This document shows positions 24,447 through 31,265 of a stretch of 37,581 nt of DNA, in pieces (the first letter of the stretch is position 1; the number at the start of each line of letters is the position of its first letter). Source of the stretch: Chloroflexota bacterium (GTDB taxonomy: Bacteria; Chloroflexota; Dormibacteria; Dormibacterales; Dormibacteraceae); the NCBI GenBank assembly GCA_005887685.1, contig VBHJ01000021.1:1-37581 (forward strand), read 5' to 3'. The notes beneath the pieces were generated by a model, which saw only the letters and a program-made list of their open reading frames with translations, had not been told where the DNA came from and did no database searches. A program made the translations under genes and the position numbers.

Positions 24447-25694
24447 ATGGCCCCACGCGGTCCAGGGGTGCTTCTGTTGGGAAGCGACTTCAAGGCGCTG
24501 GGCGTGGCGCGCAGCCTGGGCCGGCGCGGCGTTCCACTTGGCGTGGTGGACAACCTGCCGCGGTCGGGCTGGTTCTCGCGTTACGTGACAAGGCGCTTCA
24601 AGTGGCCAGGGCCGATGCATGGAAACGAGTTCTTGAACTTCCTGCTCGACGTGGCCCGGCGGAATGGGCTGGAGGGTTGGATCCTCTTCCCCGCGCAGGA
24701 TGAGACGCTCGAGCTGGTGGCTCGGAATTGCGATTCGCTCTCCAAGGTGTATCGCCTGGTCACGCAGCCGTGGAGCGTCCTGAAGTGGGCCCACGACAAG
24801 AAGCTGCTGCACGTCATCGCCGGGGGTGCGGGCGTGCAGCATCCGCGCACGTGGTACCCGGCCTCCGAGGGTGAGATTCGGGCGATGGACATTCCCTTTC
24901 CCGCCATCGTCAAGCCGACGATCTCCATCGAGATGCAGTACGCCATCGGCCGGAAGGCGCTGCCCGCCTCAGACGTCGAAGGACTGATCCAGGGTTACCG
25001 CCGCGCCACAGCGGTGGTCGCGCCTGAGGACGTCATGGTCCAGGAGGTGGTGACCGGCGCGTCGCAGTATTCAGTCGCCGCGTTCTGCGAAGACGGCCAC
25101 ATCGTCAGCGCCATGACCGCGCGGCGGACGCGCCAGTACCCCATCGATTACGGATTGAGCAGCAGCTTTGTCGAGGCTGTCGAAGCCCCGCATCTGATCG
25201 AGCTCTCGCACAGGCTGCTCGGACGGCTTGGCACGACCGGCATGGTCGAGGTGGAGTTCATCGAAGACCGGAGGGATGGCCAGCCAAAGCTGCTCGACGT
25301 GAATCCGCGGCCGTTCGGCTGGCACACGCTCTGCATCGCGAGCGGACTCGACCTGCCCTGGATGCAGTACGGCTACGCGATCGGCCGGCGACCGACTCGC
25401 GTCGTGCCTCGGTACGGCCTCCGATGGGTGCGCATCTTGACCGACATTCCAGCCGGCGCGCAGTCCGTCCGGGCGGGACTTATCTCACCGCTGGACTACA
25501 TCCGCTCTCTGAGCGGCGCTTCCGTGTTCTCGGTGCTCGATGCACGGGACCCGCTGCCGGCAGCCGCCGACCTGCTCGTGGCGGCGAGGCGACTGTTGCT
25601 CATGACGGGGCGACCCACGGAAGCGCGTCGCACGAGCCACCGCGGCGAGCCGGCCCGGCTCGGCGCCTCGCCCGGCCGACCGCACGTCGACTAG
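24447..25694 (+). CDS. ATP-grasp carboxylate-amine ligase-like protein
   Basis: This 415-residue protein starts at ATG 24447 behind AAAGGCGG. The N-terminal pre-ATP-grasp Rossmann part opens VLLLGSDFKALGVARSLGRRG. The ATP-grasp core has FPAIVKPTIS (lysine for the phosphates), VMVQEVVTG and the metal-binding VEVEFIEDRR and LLDVNPRPFGWH (Glu and Asn ligands). This is the layout of ATP-grasp enzymes that join a carboxylate to an amine through an acyl phosphate. It is coupled closely to the FAD oxidoreductase and lies near the FemAB-like and deacetylase genes, suggesting assembly of an amide-linked decoration. The exact product cannot be read. Confidence 0.88.
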   Translation: MAPRGPGVLLLGSDFKALGVARSLGRRGVPLGVVDNLPRSGWFSRYVTRRFKWPGPMHGNEFLNFLLDVARRNGLEGWILFPAQDETLELVARNCDSLSKVYRLVTQPWSVLKWAHDKKLLHVIAGGAGVQHPRTWYPASEGEIRAMDIPFPAIVKPTISIEMQYAIGRKALPASDVEGLIQGYRRATAVVAPEDVMVQEVVTGASQYSVAAFCEDGHIVSAMTARRTRQYPIDYGLSSSFVEAVEAPHLIELSHRLLGRLGTTGMVEVEFIEDRRDGQPKLLDVNPRPFGWHTLCIASGLDLPWMQYGYAIGRRPTRVVPRYGLRWVRILTDIPAGAQSVRAGLISPLDYIRSLSGASVFSVLDARDPLPAAADLLVAARRLLLMTGRPTEARRTSHRGEPARLGASPGRPHVD

Positions 25695-25706
25695 AGAGAG
25701 TCTGTT

Positions 25707-26924
25707 TCAGGCGCTCCTGGTCATGAGTTCCAGCTCCACCGAGCCTTGCATCGAAGTGGCGCCTCCATCGGCCAACGCCACCGGCTGACCCCGCTGCGAC
25801 AGCGACTGGGCGGCCGCCTCCAGGATTCGGGTGAGACGTAGGCCGCAGTGGCCGTCGGTCAGCGGCTGACGCCCATGGGTGACGCATTCGAGGAAGTGCT
25901 GCGTCTCGGTGCGCAGTCCTTCGACGAGGCTCACCTGGGGCGCCCACATGTCGCCTGTGCGGTAACCGATCAGCGTTTCGCGTGCGCCCTGCGGGTCGCC
26001 GGCGATGGTGATGCCCTTGTCGTAAACCTTGACCTTTTCGCTTGGCTCGAGGTCGTCATACACGATCATCTGGCGCGCGCCTCCGATGAGCGTGCGGCGG
26101 ATCTTGAGCGGCGCCAGCCAGTTGACATGGTGGTGCGTGATCAAGCTGCCGTCGAAGTAGCACGTCAGGTAGGCGAGGTTCACCTGGTGGCCGGGGACAT
26201 GGGCCGATCCCGTCGCCGCGACCGCGACGGGCTGCTGTCCCAGCACGTAATCCATGATCGCGAGGTCGTGGACGGCCAGGTCCCACAGGACGTTCACGTC
26301 TTTCTGAAACAGCCCAAGGTTGACTCGGACCGAGTCGTAGTAATAGAGCTCGCCGAGATTCCCGCTGTGGACCATCTGTTTGATCGTCTGCACCGCACCC
26401 GTGTAGACGAAGGTGTGATCCACCATGAGCACGAGGCCGCGCTGCTCAGCGGCGTCGATGAGCTCAGTCGCCTGAACAGGGTCGGCGGTGATCGGCTTCG
26501 TCACGAGCACGTGCTTGCCAACCTTGAGCGCACGCATGGCGAGCTCGAAATGCGATGACACCGGCGTGGCGATGACCACGGCGTCAATATCCGGGTCGGC
26601 GATCACGTCCGCGCAGTCGGTCGTGACCTTGACGTGCGGATAGCGGGCGTGGACCTCGCTCAGGTGCTCCACGCTCAGATCGCTGACAGCGACCATCCGG
26701 GCCGATCCTTGCTCCGCGAAATTGCGGACCAGGTTCGGACCCCAGTAGCCATAACCGATGACACCGATGCCAACCGTCGAGGTCGGCTTCTTGGCACGCT
26801 GCAGGCTTCGGAACAGGCCGTAGGGGCTGGTCGTGTCGGCGACCGGCTTGGTCCGCGCAGGGTCGCGTGGCCCGTTTCGGCGTTGCCGCGGTCGAGTCCC
26901 AACCGCGGGCAGGTCAATGCTCAA
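25707..26924 (-). CDS. Gfo/Idh/MocA family dehydrogenase (possible WbpB-like nucleotide-sugar dehydrogenase)
   Basis: This 405-residue protein has an unusual basic N-terminal extension of about 50 residues, then VGIGVIGYGYWGPNLVRNFAE (NAD-binding loop), DAVVIATPVSSHFELAMRAL and the catalytic HVLVTKPIT motif with the EKP-like lysine. The C-terminal domain contains DLAVHDLAIMDYVLG. The TTG start at 26924 is supported by AAAGGAGG ten bases upstream. It overlaps the acetyltransferase stop by 11 bases. In di-N-acetylated hexuronic acid pathways a member of this family oxidises C3 of UDP-GlcNAcA before DegT amination and hexapeptide acetylation; all three activities are present in this window. Confidence 0.9.
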   Translation of the reverse strand: MSIDLPAVGTRPRQRRNGPRDPARTKPVADTTSPYGLFRSLQRAKKPTSTVGIGVIGYGYWGPNLVRNFAEQGSARMVAVSDLSVEHLSEVHARYPHVKVTTDCADVIADPDIDAVVIATPVSSHFELAMRALKVGKHVLVTKPITADPVQATELIDAAEQRGLVLMVDHTFVYTGAVQTIKQMVHSGNLGELYYYDSVRVNLGLFQKDVNVLWDLAVHDLAIMDYVLGQQPVAVAATGSAHVPGHQVNLAYLTCYFDGSLITHHHVNWLAPLKIRRTLIGGARQMIVYDDLEPSEKVKVYDKGITIAGDPQGARETLIGYRTGDMWAPQVSLVEGLRTETQHFLECVTHGRQPLTDGHCGLRLTRILEAAAQSLSQRGQPVALADGGATSMQGSVELELMTRSA

Positions 26925-27441
26925 CGGTGCTCAGCCTCCTTTTGCGTGATCTCACCGGCGGCCGGCTCCACCATTTCGGGCGGGGCCCGACCAGTCGCGC
27001 CGGGTTGCCCACGACAAGCGAATCCGGTGGGACGTCATGCGTGACGGTGGCTCCGGCTCCGACCATCGCGCCCTCGCCGATGGTCACGCCGCAGACGATG
27101 GTGGCGTTGGCTCCGATGCTGACGCCGCGCCGCACGAACGTGGGCACGACCTGCCAGTCGCCGACCTGCAGGAGCTCTCCCGAGTCGTCCACCGAAGATG
27201 GATACCGATCGTTGGAAAAGCAGACGTGCGGGCCGATGAAGACCCCATCCTCGATGGTCACCCCGGTCGGGATGAAGGCGAATGCTTCGACCTTGACCCT
27301 CCGCCCGAGCACTGCTCCACGCTGTATCTCGACAAACGCCGCGATCCTGGACTCGTCGCCGATCTTGCATCCGTACAGGTTCACGAGGTCCGGGTGATGG
27401 ATGATGACGTTCGCGCCGAGCTCAACGTCGGGGGTGACCAC
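26914..27441 (-). CDS. Left-handed beta-helix (hexapeptide) acyltransferase, WbpD/WlbB-like
   Basis: This 175-residue protein shows hexapeptide repeats (VELGANVIIHHP, GCKIGDESRIAAF, VTIEDGVFIGPH, VSIGANATIVCGVTIGEGAM) and a C-terminal cap with DSLVVGNPARLVG. The segment FSNDRYP near the middle is typical of the sugar N-acetyltransferases that acetylate the 3-amino group of UDP sugars. The start is GTG at 27441 without a good ribosome binding site. It is followed by the overlapping dehydrogenase gene. The 121 bases before it, up to the receiver protein stop, hold nothing recognisable. Confidence 0.9.
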   Translation of the reverse strand: MVTPDVELGANVIIHHPDLVNLYGCKIGDESRIAAFVEIQRGAVLGRRVKVEAFAFIPTGVTIEDGVFIGPHVCFSNDRYPSSVDDSGELLQVGDWQVVPTFVRRGVSIGANATIVCGVTIGEGAMVGAGATVTHDVPPDSLVVGNPARLVGPRPKWWSRPPVRSRKRRLSTVEH

Positions 27442-27562
27442 TGAAGCCCATGCTATGGACTCGCGTCGGATTGGCCAATGGCCGCTAGTGGAAGGTCAAA
27501 CCGCAGAGCGCCCAGTGGGCGGCAGACTCGTCACAAGGACTGGGACCTGCGTCCCGGATCGA

Positions 27563-27979
27563 TCAGGCCTTATCCCGGTTCTGCCCGGTGACGAGCTGTC
27601 CGACCAGGCGACCGATGGTTGTGGAGAGCTCTTCGCGCGTGGTGCGGGTCTTGCTCAGCCATGCCTGGACATCGAGCTTTCTCACGCGCTTGACGTCGAG
27701 GTTGCTCACCGAATCAAGCAAGACGATTATGACCAAGCGATGAGTCGATGGATTTGCGCGTACCCGCTCAACGAGCGTGAAAGCGTCAATGTCGGGGAGG
27801 CCGTTGACCATGAGCACGTCCGGAGGGGACCTCTGTATTCGAGACAGGGCTGAGCCGCCGTCGTGAACGACCTCGACGTCCCATCCGTTTGGTTCCAACG
27901 CCGTTCGGTACAGGTCTGCGAGGACCTGATCCGACTCCGCGATCAGGACTTTAATCGGGCGCTGATCTTCGCCTTTCAA
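27563..27979 (-). CDS. Stand-alone degenerate receiver (pseudo-receiver) protein
   Basis: This 138-residue protein is a single CheY-like domain. Where active receivers have an aspartate, it reads PDVLMVNGLPDID: the phospho-acceptor is N59 and one residue of the following loop is missing. The acidic pair is reduced to E15-S16 (LIAESDQ) and the usual Thr/Ser switch is a leucine (VIIVLLDS), while the lysine (K110, WLSK) is kept. It therefore probably cannot be phosphorylated by the normal route and may act by protein contact. The start is TTG at 27979. It lies 69 bases after the NarL-type response regulator on the same strand; that gap contains a GC-rich dyad (GCCGGC at 27992 and 28006) without a T-run. 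Confidence 0.8.
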   Translation of the reverse strand: MKGEDQRPIKVLIAESDQVLADLYRTALEPNGWDVEVVHDGGSALSRIQRSPPDVLMVNGLPDIDAFTLVERVRANPSTHRLVIIVLLDSVSNLDVKRVRKLDVQAWLSKTRTTREELSTTIGRLVGQLVTGQNRDKA

Positions 27980-28048
27980 TTCTGGGCTCGGGCCGGCAGC
28001 CTGCCGCCGGCTGGGTGATGACGTGCGGCGCGACCCTTGGGCGCAGCA

Positions 28049-28705
28049 TCACAGCTCGACCAGCGCCTTCCTGACGGCGTAGAGGACCGCCTGCGCCCTG
28101 TCGTAGATCTCGAGCTTCTCGTAGATGTGGCTGATGTGGTTGCGAACGGTCTTCTCGCTGATCTTCAATGTATAAGCGATCTGCTTGTTGGGCTTGCCGG
28201 TGGCAATCAGCTTCAGGATCTCGATCTCGCGAGCGGTCAGGCCGTCGTAGAACTCTTTCGGCGTGCTCGCCCCGGTGAGCATGTCGAGCACGCGGCTGGC
28301 GACTGCGCCAGCCATGACCCTCTCTCCGGAAAGCACGGCCATGATGCTGGACGCGATGGCGGACGGCTCCGCGTCTTTGAGGACGTATCCCCTGGCGCCG
28401 GCCCGCAGTGCCTGGATGACGTAGCTGTCGGTGTCGAACGTCGTGAGGATCAGCACCTTCACCTCGGGCTGCGCAGCGACGATCTTGGCCGTGGCTTCAA
28501 CGCCGTCGATTCCCGGCATCTTGAGGTCCATGAGGATCACGTCCGGCTTCAGCGCCAATGCCTTGGCGACCGCATCGTTGCCATCGCTCGCCTGGCCGCA
28601 GATCTTGAGCCGAGGGTCTTCCCCGAGAAGACGAGCCAGGCCGCTCCTGAAGAGCGTCTGGTCGTCCGCGATCAGGACGCTGACCGCTTGCGTTTCGACC
28701 GACAC
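28049..28705 (-). CDS. NarL/FixJ-type response regulator (receiver + LuxR HTH)
   Basis: This 218-residue protein has an intact receiver: acidic pair D14-D15, phospho-acceptor D60 (VILMDLKMPGIDG) and K110 (GYVLKD). A LuxR helix-turn-helix follows at about 155-215 (LTAREIEILKLIATGKPNKQ, then KTVRNHISHIYEKL). GTG at 28705 has a strong AAGGAGGGG site in front. It overlaps the histidine kinase gene by 34 bases, a clear cognate pair. Phosphorylation should promote dimerisation and DNA binding; target promoters are unknown but may include the dyad-rich gap at 29401-29642. Confidence 0.95.
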   Translation of the reverse strand: MSVETQAVSVLIADDQTLFRSGLARLLGEDPRLKICGQASDGNDAVAKALALKPDVILMDLKMPGIDGVEATAKIVAAQPEVKVLILTTFDTDSYVIQALRAGARGYVLKDAEPSAIASSIMAVLSGERVMAGAVASRVLDMLTGASTPKEFYDGLTAREIEILKLIATGKPNKQIAYTLKISEKTVRNHISHIYEKLEIYDRAQAVLYAVRKALVEL

Positions 28706-29400
28706 AGCAACCCCTCCTTATCGAACGCTGCGATTACGGCAGTGCCGCCGCGAGGACGGTTGCGGATGGTGACGTCCCCACCCAGCAAGGCGGCGCGCTC
28801 CTTCATGCCAAGGATCCCCATCCCGAGTGGCTTCGAGTCGTCGAGCCAGGCGATGCCGCGCCCGTTGTCGCGGACCGCGCACACGACCTGGTTCTCCGTC
28901 GTTTTGAGGTCGACCTCCGCGCTGCTCGCGCCCCCGTGGCGGTAGGCGTTGGTGAGAGCCTCCTGGATGATGCGGTACAGCTGAGTGCCGCTCTCAGGTG
29001 GAAGATGCGCCGGCCACGACCGTCCCACGCGAAGGGTGACCGTCATCGGGGTGTTTTCGAACTTCGGCAGCAACCTTTCCCGCAGCGCCGCGACCAGGTC
29101 GCCATCGAAACCTGGCTGACCGCGCAGGTCGGACAGGATGTGGCGCAGGTTGTTGAGCACCTCGCGGACCGAGTCGTGCACATATGCGAATTGCTGCACC
29201 GCGACCCGGTTCTCTTGCTGCTCGCGCGCGAAGACTCGCGTCTGCATCAATACAGACGTGAGGGTCTGTACCACCTCGTCGTGCAGCTCTCGCGCGAGCT
29301 GGCTCCTGATCTGGAGCGACTCGAGCTGAGCGTCTTCGTCAGCGCGTGACGTTGCAGAGGCATCGTTCGCGCGCGGAAACGCGACGATTGGGGCCACCAC
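28672..29400 (-). CDS. Soluble histidine kinase (HisKA_3 / NarX-DesK type)
   Basis: This 242-residue protein has no membrane helix and no recognisable sensor domain. After about 20 variable residues comes the dimerisation helix with ARELHDEVVQTLT (phospho-acceptor H40). The ATPase domain follows, with EALTNAYRHGGAS (N box), VRDNGRGI (G1) and GMGILGMKERAALLGG (G2). The start is GTG at 29400. As it lacks an input domain it must read a cytoplasmic signal or a partner protein; the RsbA-like and KaiC-like proteins nearby are candidates by position only. It phosphorylates the overlapping NarL-type regulator. Confidence 0.93.
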   Translation of the reverse strand: MVAPIVAFPRANDASATSRADEDAQLESLQIRSQLARELHDEVVQTLTSVLMQTRVFAREQQENRVAVQQFAYVHDSVREVLNNLRHILSDLRGQPGFDGDLVAALRERLLPKFENTPMTVTLRVGRSWPAHLPPESGTQLYRIIQEALTNAYRHGGASSAEVDLKTTENQVVCAVRDNGRGIAWLDDSKPLGMGILGMKERAALLGGDVTIRNRPRGGTAVIAAFDKEGLLCRSKRKRSAS

Positions 29401-29499
29401 ACCGACCTTAGCGACATCAATATCTGCGACTGACAGTTGGTTTGTGCTCCCGCATCGCGCGCGGCTCGGGATCCAAATCCGAGTTGACCGCTGGCATCG

Positions 29500-29569
29500 T
29501 TAAGGTAGCGTCGCTGTGTGACCTTAAACACCGTACGCGTGCGGTAATTCTGCCTACTCCATGTGTAGG
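29500..29569. promoter_or_regulatory. Cluster of dyad symmetries upstream of the histidine kinase
   Basis: The 242-base gap 29401-29642 has no gene. It holds TTAAGGT-N14-ACCTTAA (29500-29527, half-sites 21 bases or two helical turns apart), a 16-base near-palindrome ACCGTACGCGTGCGGT (29530-29545, one mismatched pair), and CCTAC-N7-GTAGG (29553-29569). A further GACCTTA half-site lies at 29404-29410. These look like operators. No confident promoter hexamers were found. Confidence 0.35.
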
Positions 29570-29642
29570 ACTGGCCTGTTTACAAATCTTCGCCCTCACC
29601 ATCCCTCGTGGCGGCGTGATTGAAGAGAAAGTGAAGAGGAGA

Positions 29643-30659
29643 TTAAGGCGGCAGAATCATCGTCGCCTCGGTTGACTCGACGTCCGTCACCAGACTCAGG
29701 TTCGCTCTTGGATCCAAGCGCATGTGCAGCCGCACCACGGTCGCCTCGTGGAACGTCCTGATCTGGACCAGGTCGCACAGCTGGTTGGCAAGCCACAGAC
29801 CACGTGGCGACGATGGGTCCGGCCCCGGCGCTTCGCGGTCGACGAGCGGAAGATCGAACACGCCTCGATCGCGGACTTCGCAGATCACCCGATCGACGTC
29901 CTGCCAGATTCGCAGTGTGCCGGAACCTCCGCCGTGAAGGATGCTGTTGGTCGCCACCTCATTGGTCGCGACGGCCAGCGTGTAGGCCCTGGACTCGTCG
30001 AGCCCGGCGGCAACCGCACGTTTTCTTACGAGCTCACGCACCCGTCGGAGATCGCCCTTCTCAAATGTCACCTCATCGAGGGGCGGAGGCGCTGACGCCA
30101 ATGGAGCACTGAATGCTGCGGCAGACGCATCGATGCCTCTGAAGTTTTCGCTTCTGCGAGCTGAGCCTCCTTCCACGATGAACTCGTGGCTGCGGCGCGC
30201 CTCGTCGATGACCTCAGGCCGCAGTGTTGCGGTGTCATAGGGGCAAAGCAGCGACCATGGCCGTCCCCTGCCAAACGCGACGTTGAGCAACGATTCATGG
30301 CGCTGGCACTCGACAAGTTCGTCGGCTCCGCGGCTGCTCCAGATCGGCTCACCGATCCCACGGAGCGATTTACCGGGCACCCAGTGCCGGTTTACGAAAT
30401 CGCACCAGGCCGGGATGATGCGGGCAGGGTTGGCGCCGACTTCCGACATGTCCGCGAAAAACACCTGGTCCGCGTCGCGCTCCAAAGCAGCTCGCAGCGT
30501 TTTGATCTTCTCCGGCGACTCCACCACCAGCACCGGCTCGCCGGACGCCACGCCCTCACGAACGAAGGGGACCGTTCCATTGACGAACTCAGCCGATCCC
30601 GAATAGAAGAGCGCCTCGTGGCGGAAGCGGTTGACAGCCGACGGTGAAGGGTCGGTCAA
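29643..30659 (-). CDS. RsbA-like anti-sigma regulatory protein: MEDS sensory domain + HATPase
   Basis: TTG at 30659 overlaps the STAS stop (TTGA) and gives 338 residues. The N-terminal half (about 10-180) is a MEDS domain: FRHEALFYSGSAEFVN, FVREGVASGEPVLVV, and later YDTATLRPEVIDEARRSHEF. The C-terminal half is an RsbW-type ATPase with ATNEVATNSILHGGGSG (N box), VRDRGVFDLPL (G1) and PRGLWLANQLCDLVQI (G2). Proteins with this layout are named RsbA-family anti-sigma regulators and are common in actinobacteria. They bind a sigma factor or phosphorylate a STAS antagonist such as the coupled upstream gene. No sigma factor gene is in the window. Confidence 0.9.
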   Translation of the reverse strand: MTDPSPSAVNRFRHEALFYSGSAEFVNGTVPFVREGVASGEPVLVVESPEKIKTLRAALERDADQVFFADMSEVGANPARIIPAWCDFVNRHWVPGKSLRGIGEPIWSSRGADELVECQRHESLLNVAFGRGRPWSLLCPYDTATLRPEVIDEARRSHEFIVEGGSARRSENFRGIDASAAAFSAPLASAPPPLDEVTFEKGDLRRVRELVRKRAVAAGLDESRAYTLAVATNEVATNSILHGGGSGTLRIWQDVDRVICEVRDRGVFDLPLVDREAPGPDPSSPRGLWLANQLCDLVQIRTFHEATVVRLHMRLDPRANLSLVTDVESTEATMILPP

Positions 30660-30988
30660 GCCTCGCCTGCACAACTGCACAGCTCGAGGCCAGGGAGATC
30701 GGCCCATCCCGTCACCTTGAGGACCGTCTCGAGCTCGGCGGCCAAACCGTGGACCAGGAGGCGCTGATTCGGAGCCATCTGCAGGGCGAGGCCGACCAGG
30801 GCTCTGATGCCACTGACATCGACGAAGCTGACCCGGCTCAGATCAAGGTGCGGGTCTGTTCCGCCGTCGAATTCATCACGCAGGGAGGCCGCGACCGCCG
30901 CCGTGTTGGAGATGTCGATCTCCCCGGCGATCATGATCCCCCCTGGCCTGGCCGTCCTCATCACGACCAGGTGCGCGTCCGAATACAC
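30656..30988 (-). CDS. STAS-domain anti-sigma factor antagonist (RsbV/SpoIIAA-like)
   Basis: GTG at 30988, with AGAGGGG six bases upstream, gives 110 residues, the normal size of a single STAS domain. A longer frame to 31186 exists but its extra N-terminus is Gly/Glu-rich and unlike the family. GGIMIAGEIDISNTAA and LDLSRVSFVDVSGIRALVG are the diagnostic blocks; S59 in DVSGI matches the serine phosphorylated by RsbW-type kinases. The gene is coupled to the RsbA-like ATPase by a TTGA overlap, so the pair forms a partner-switching module. The protein is cytoplasmic. Confidence 0.92.
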   Translation of the reverse strand: MYSDAHLVVMRTARPGGIMIAGEIDISNTAAVAASLRDEFDGGTDPHLDLSRVSFVDVSGIRALVGLALQMAPNQRLLVHGLAAELETVLKVTGWADLPGLELCSCAGEA

Positions 30989-31092
30989 CAGCCGCCCCTC
31001 TCTCTCACGAGGCCGCTCGAGGCCTTCCCCTACCGGGGGGACCCTGGCAGCCGAGTCTCGATGCACCCCAACCCCCCTCTCCGGTGACCCCG

Positions 31093-31129
31093 CAATCCCT
31101 CCTCCAACCTCGCTCGCCAATCCCTCCTC
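31093..31129 (-). repeat. Duplicated GAGGAGGGATTG in the STAS leader
   Basis: The 12-base minus-strand sequence GAGGAGGGATTG occurs at 31129-31118 and 31104-31093. Each copy looks like a ribosome binding site followed by a TTG. The surrounding 5' leader (30989-31168) is purine-rich on the transcribed strand and has no supported gene. Confidence 0.4.
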
Positions 31130-31168
31130 AACAACTCCGGCCGCCGGGTCCCCCGACCCTTCAACGCC

Positions 31169-31197
31169 ACCATACAACTTAAACAAGTATCATGCAA
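31169..31197 (-). promoter_or_regulatory. Promoter candidate for the STAS-RsbA operon
   Basis: On the minus strand TTGCAT (31197-31192) and TATGGT (31174-31169) are 17 bases apart in an AT-rich island. Transcription would start near 31162, leaving an untranslated leader of about 170 bases before the GTG at 30988. Confidence 0.45.
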
Positions 31198-31216
31198 TAG
31201 TTACGCAATAGTGCAT
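31192..31216. promoter_or_regulatory. Operator candidate in the STAS/MerR divergent gap
   Basis: GCAATAGT occurs at 31194-31201 and 31205-31212, one helical turn apart, and the block is bounded by ATGCA and TGCAT as an outer dyad. It overlaps the -35 of the STAS promoter candidate and precedes the MerR-receiver gene, so either the MerR-type protein or the NarL regulator could bind here. Confidence 0.4.
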
Positions 31217-31265
31217 CCTAATCCGCAGTATGCTCGAAAGTAAACTGAACGGCGAGTGCTGAATT

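Noticed and set aside
22924-24456. Minus-strand open frame of 510 codons
   Set aside because: It covers the FAD oxidoreductase gene in antisense, and its content (many Arg, Asp, His) is typical of a codon-bias shadow.
27992-28011. GC-rich dyad as an intrinsic terminator between the response regulator and the pseudo-receiver
   Set aside because: There is no T-run on the transcribed strand and the stem is only six pairs with an eight-base loop.
30989-31186. N-terminal extension of the STAS protein
   Set aside because: It is Gly/Glu-rich and unlike the family, and a ribosome binding site supports GTG at 30988. An accessory N-terminus is not excluded.
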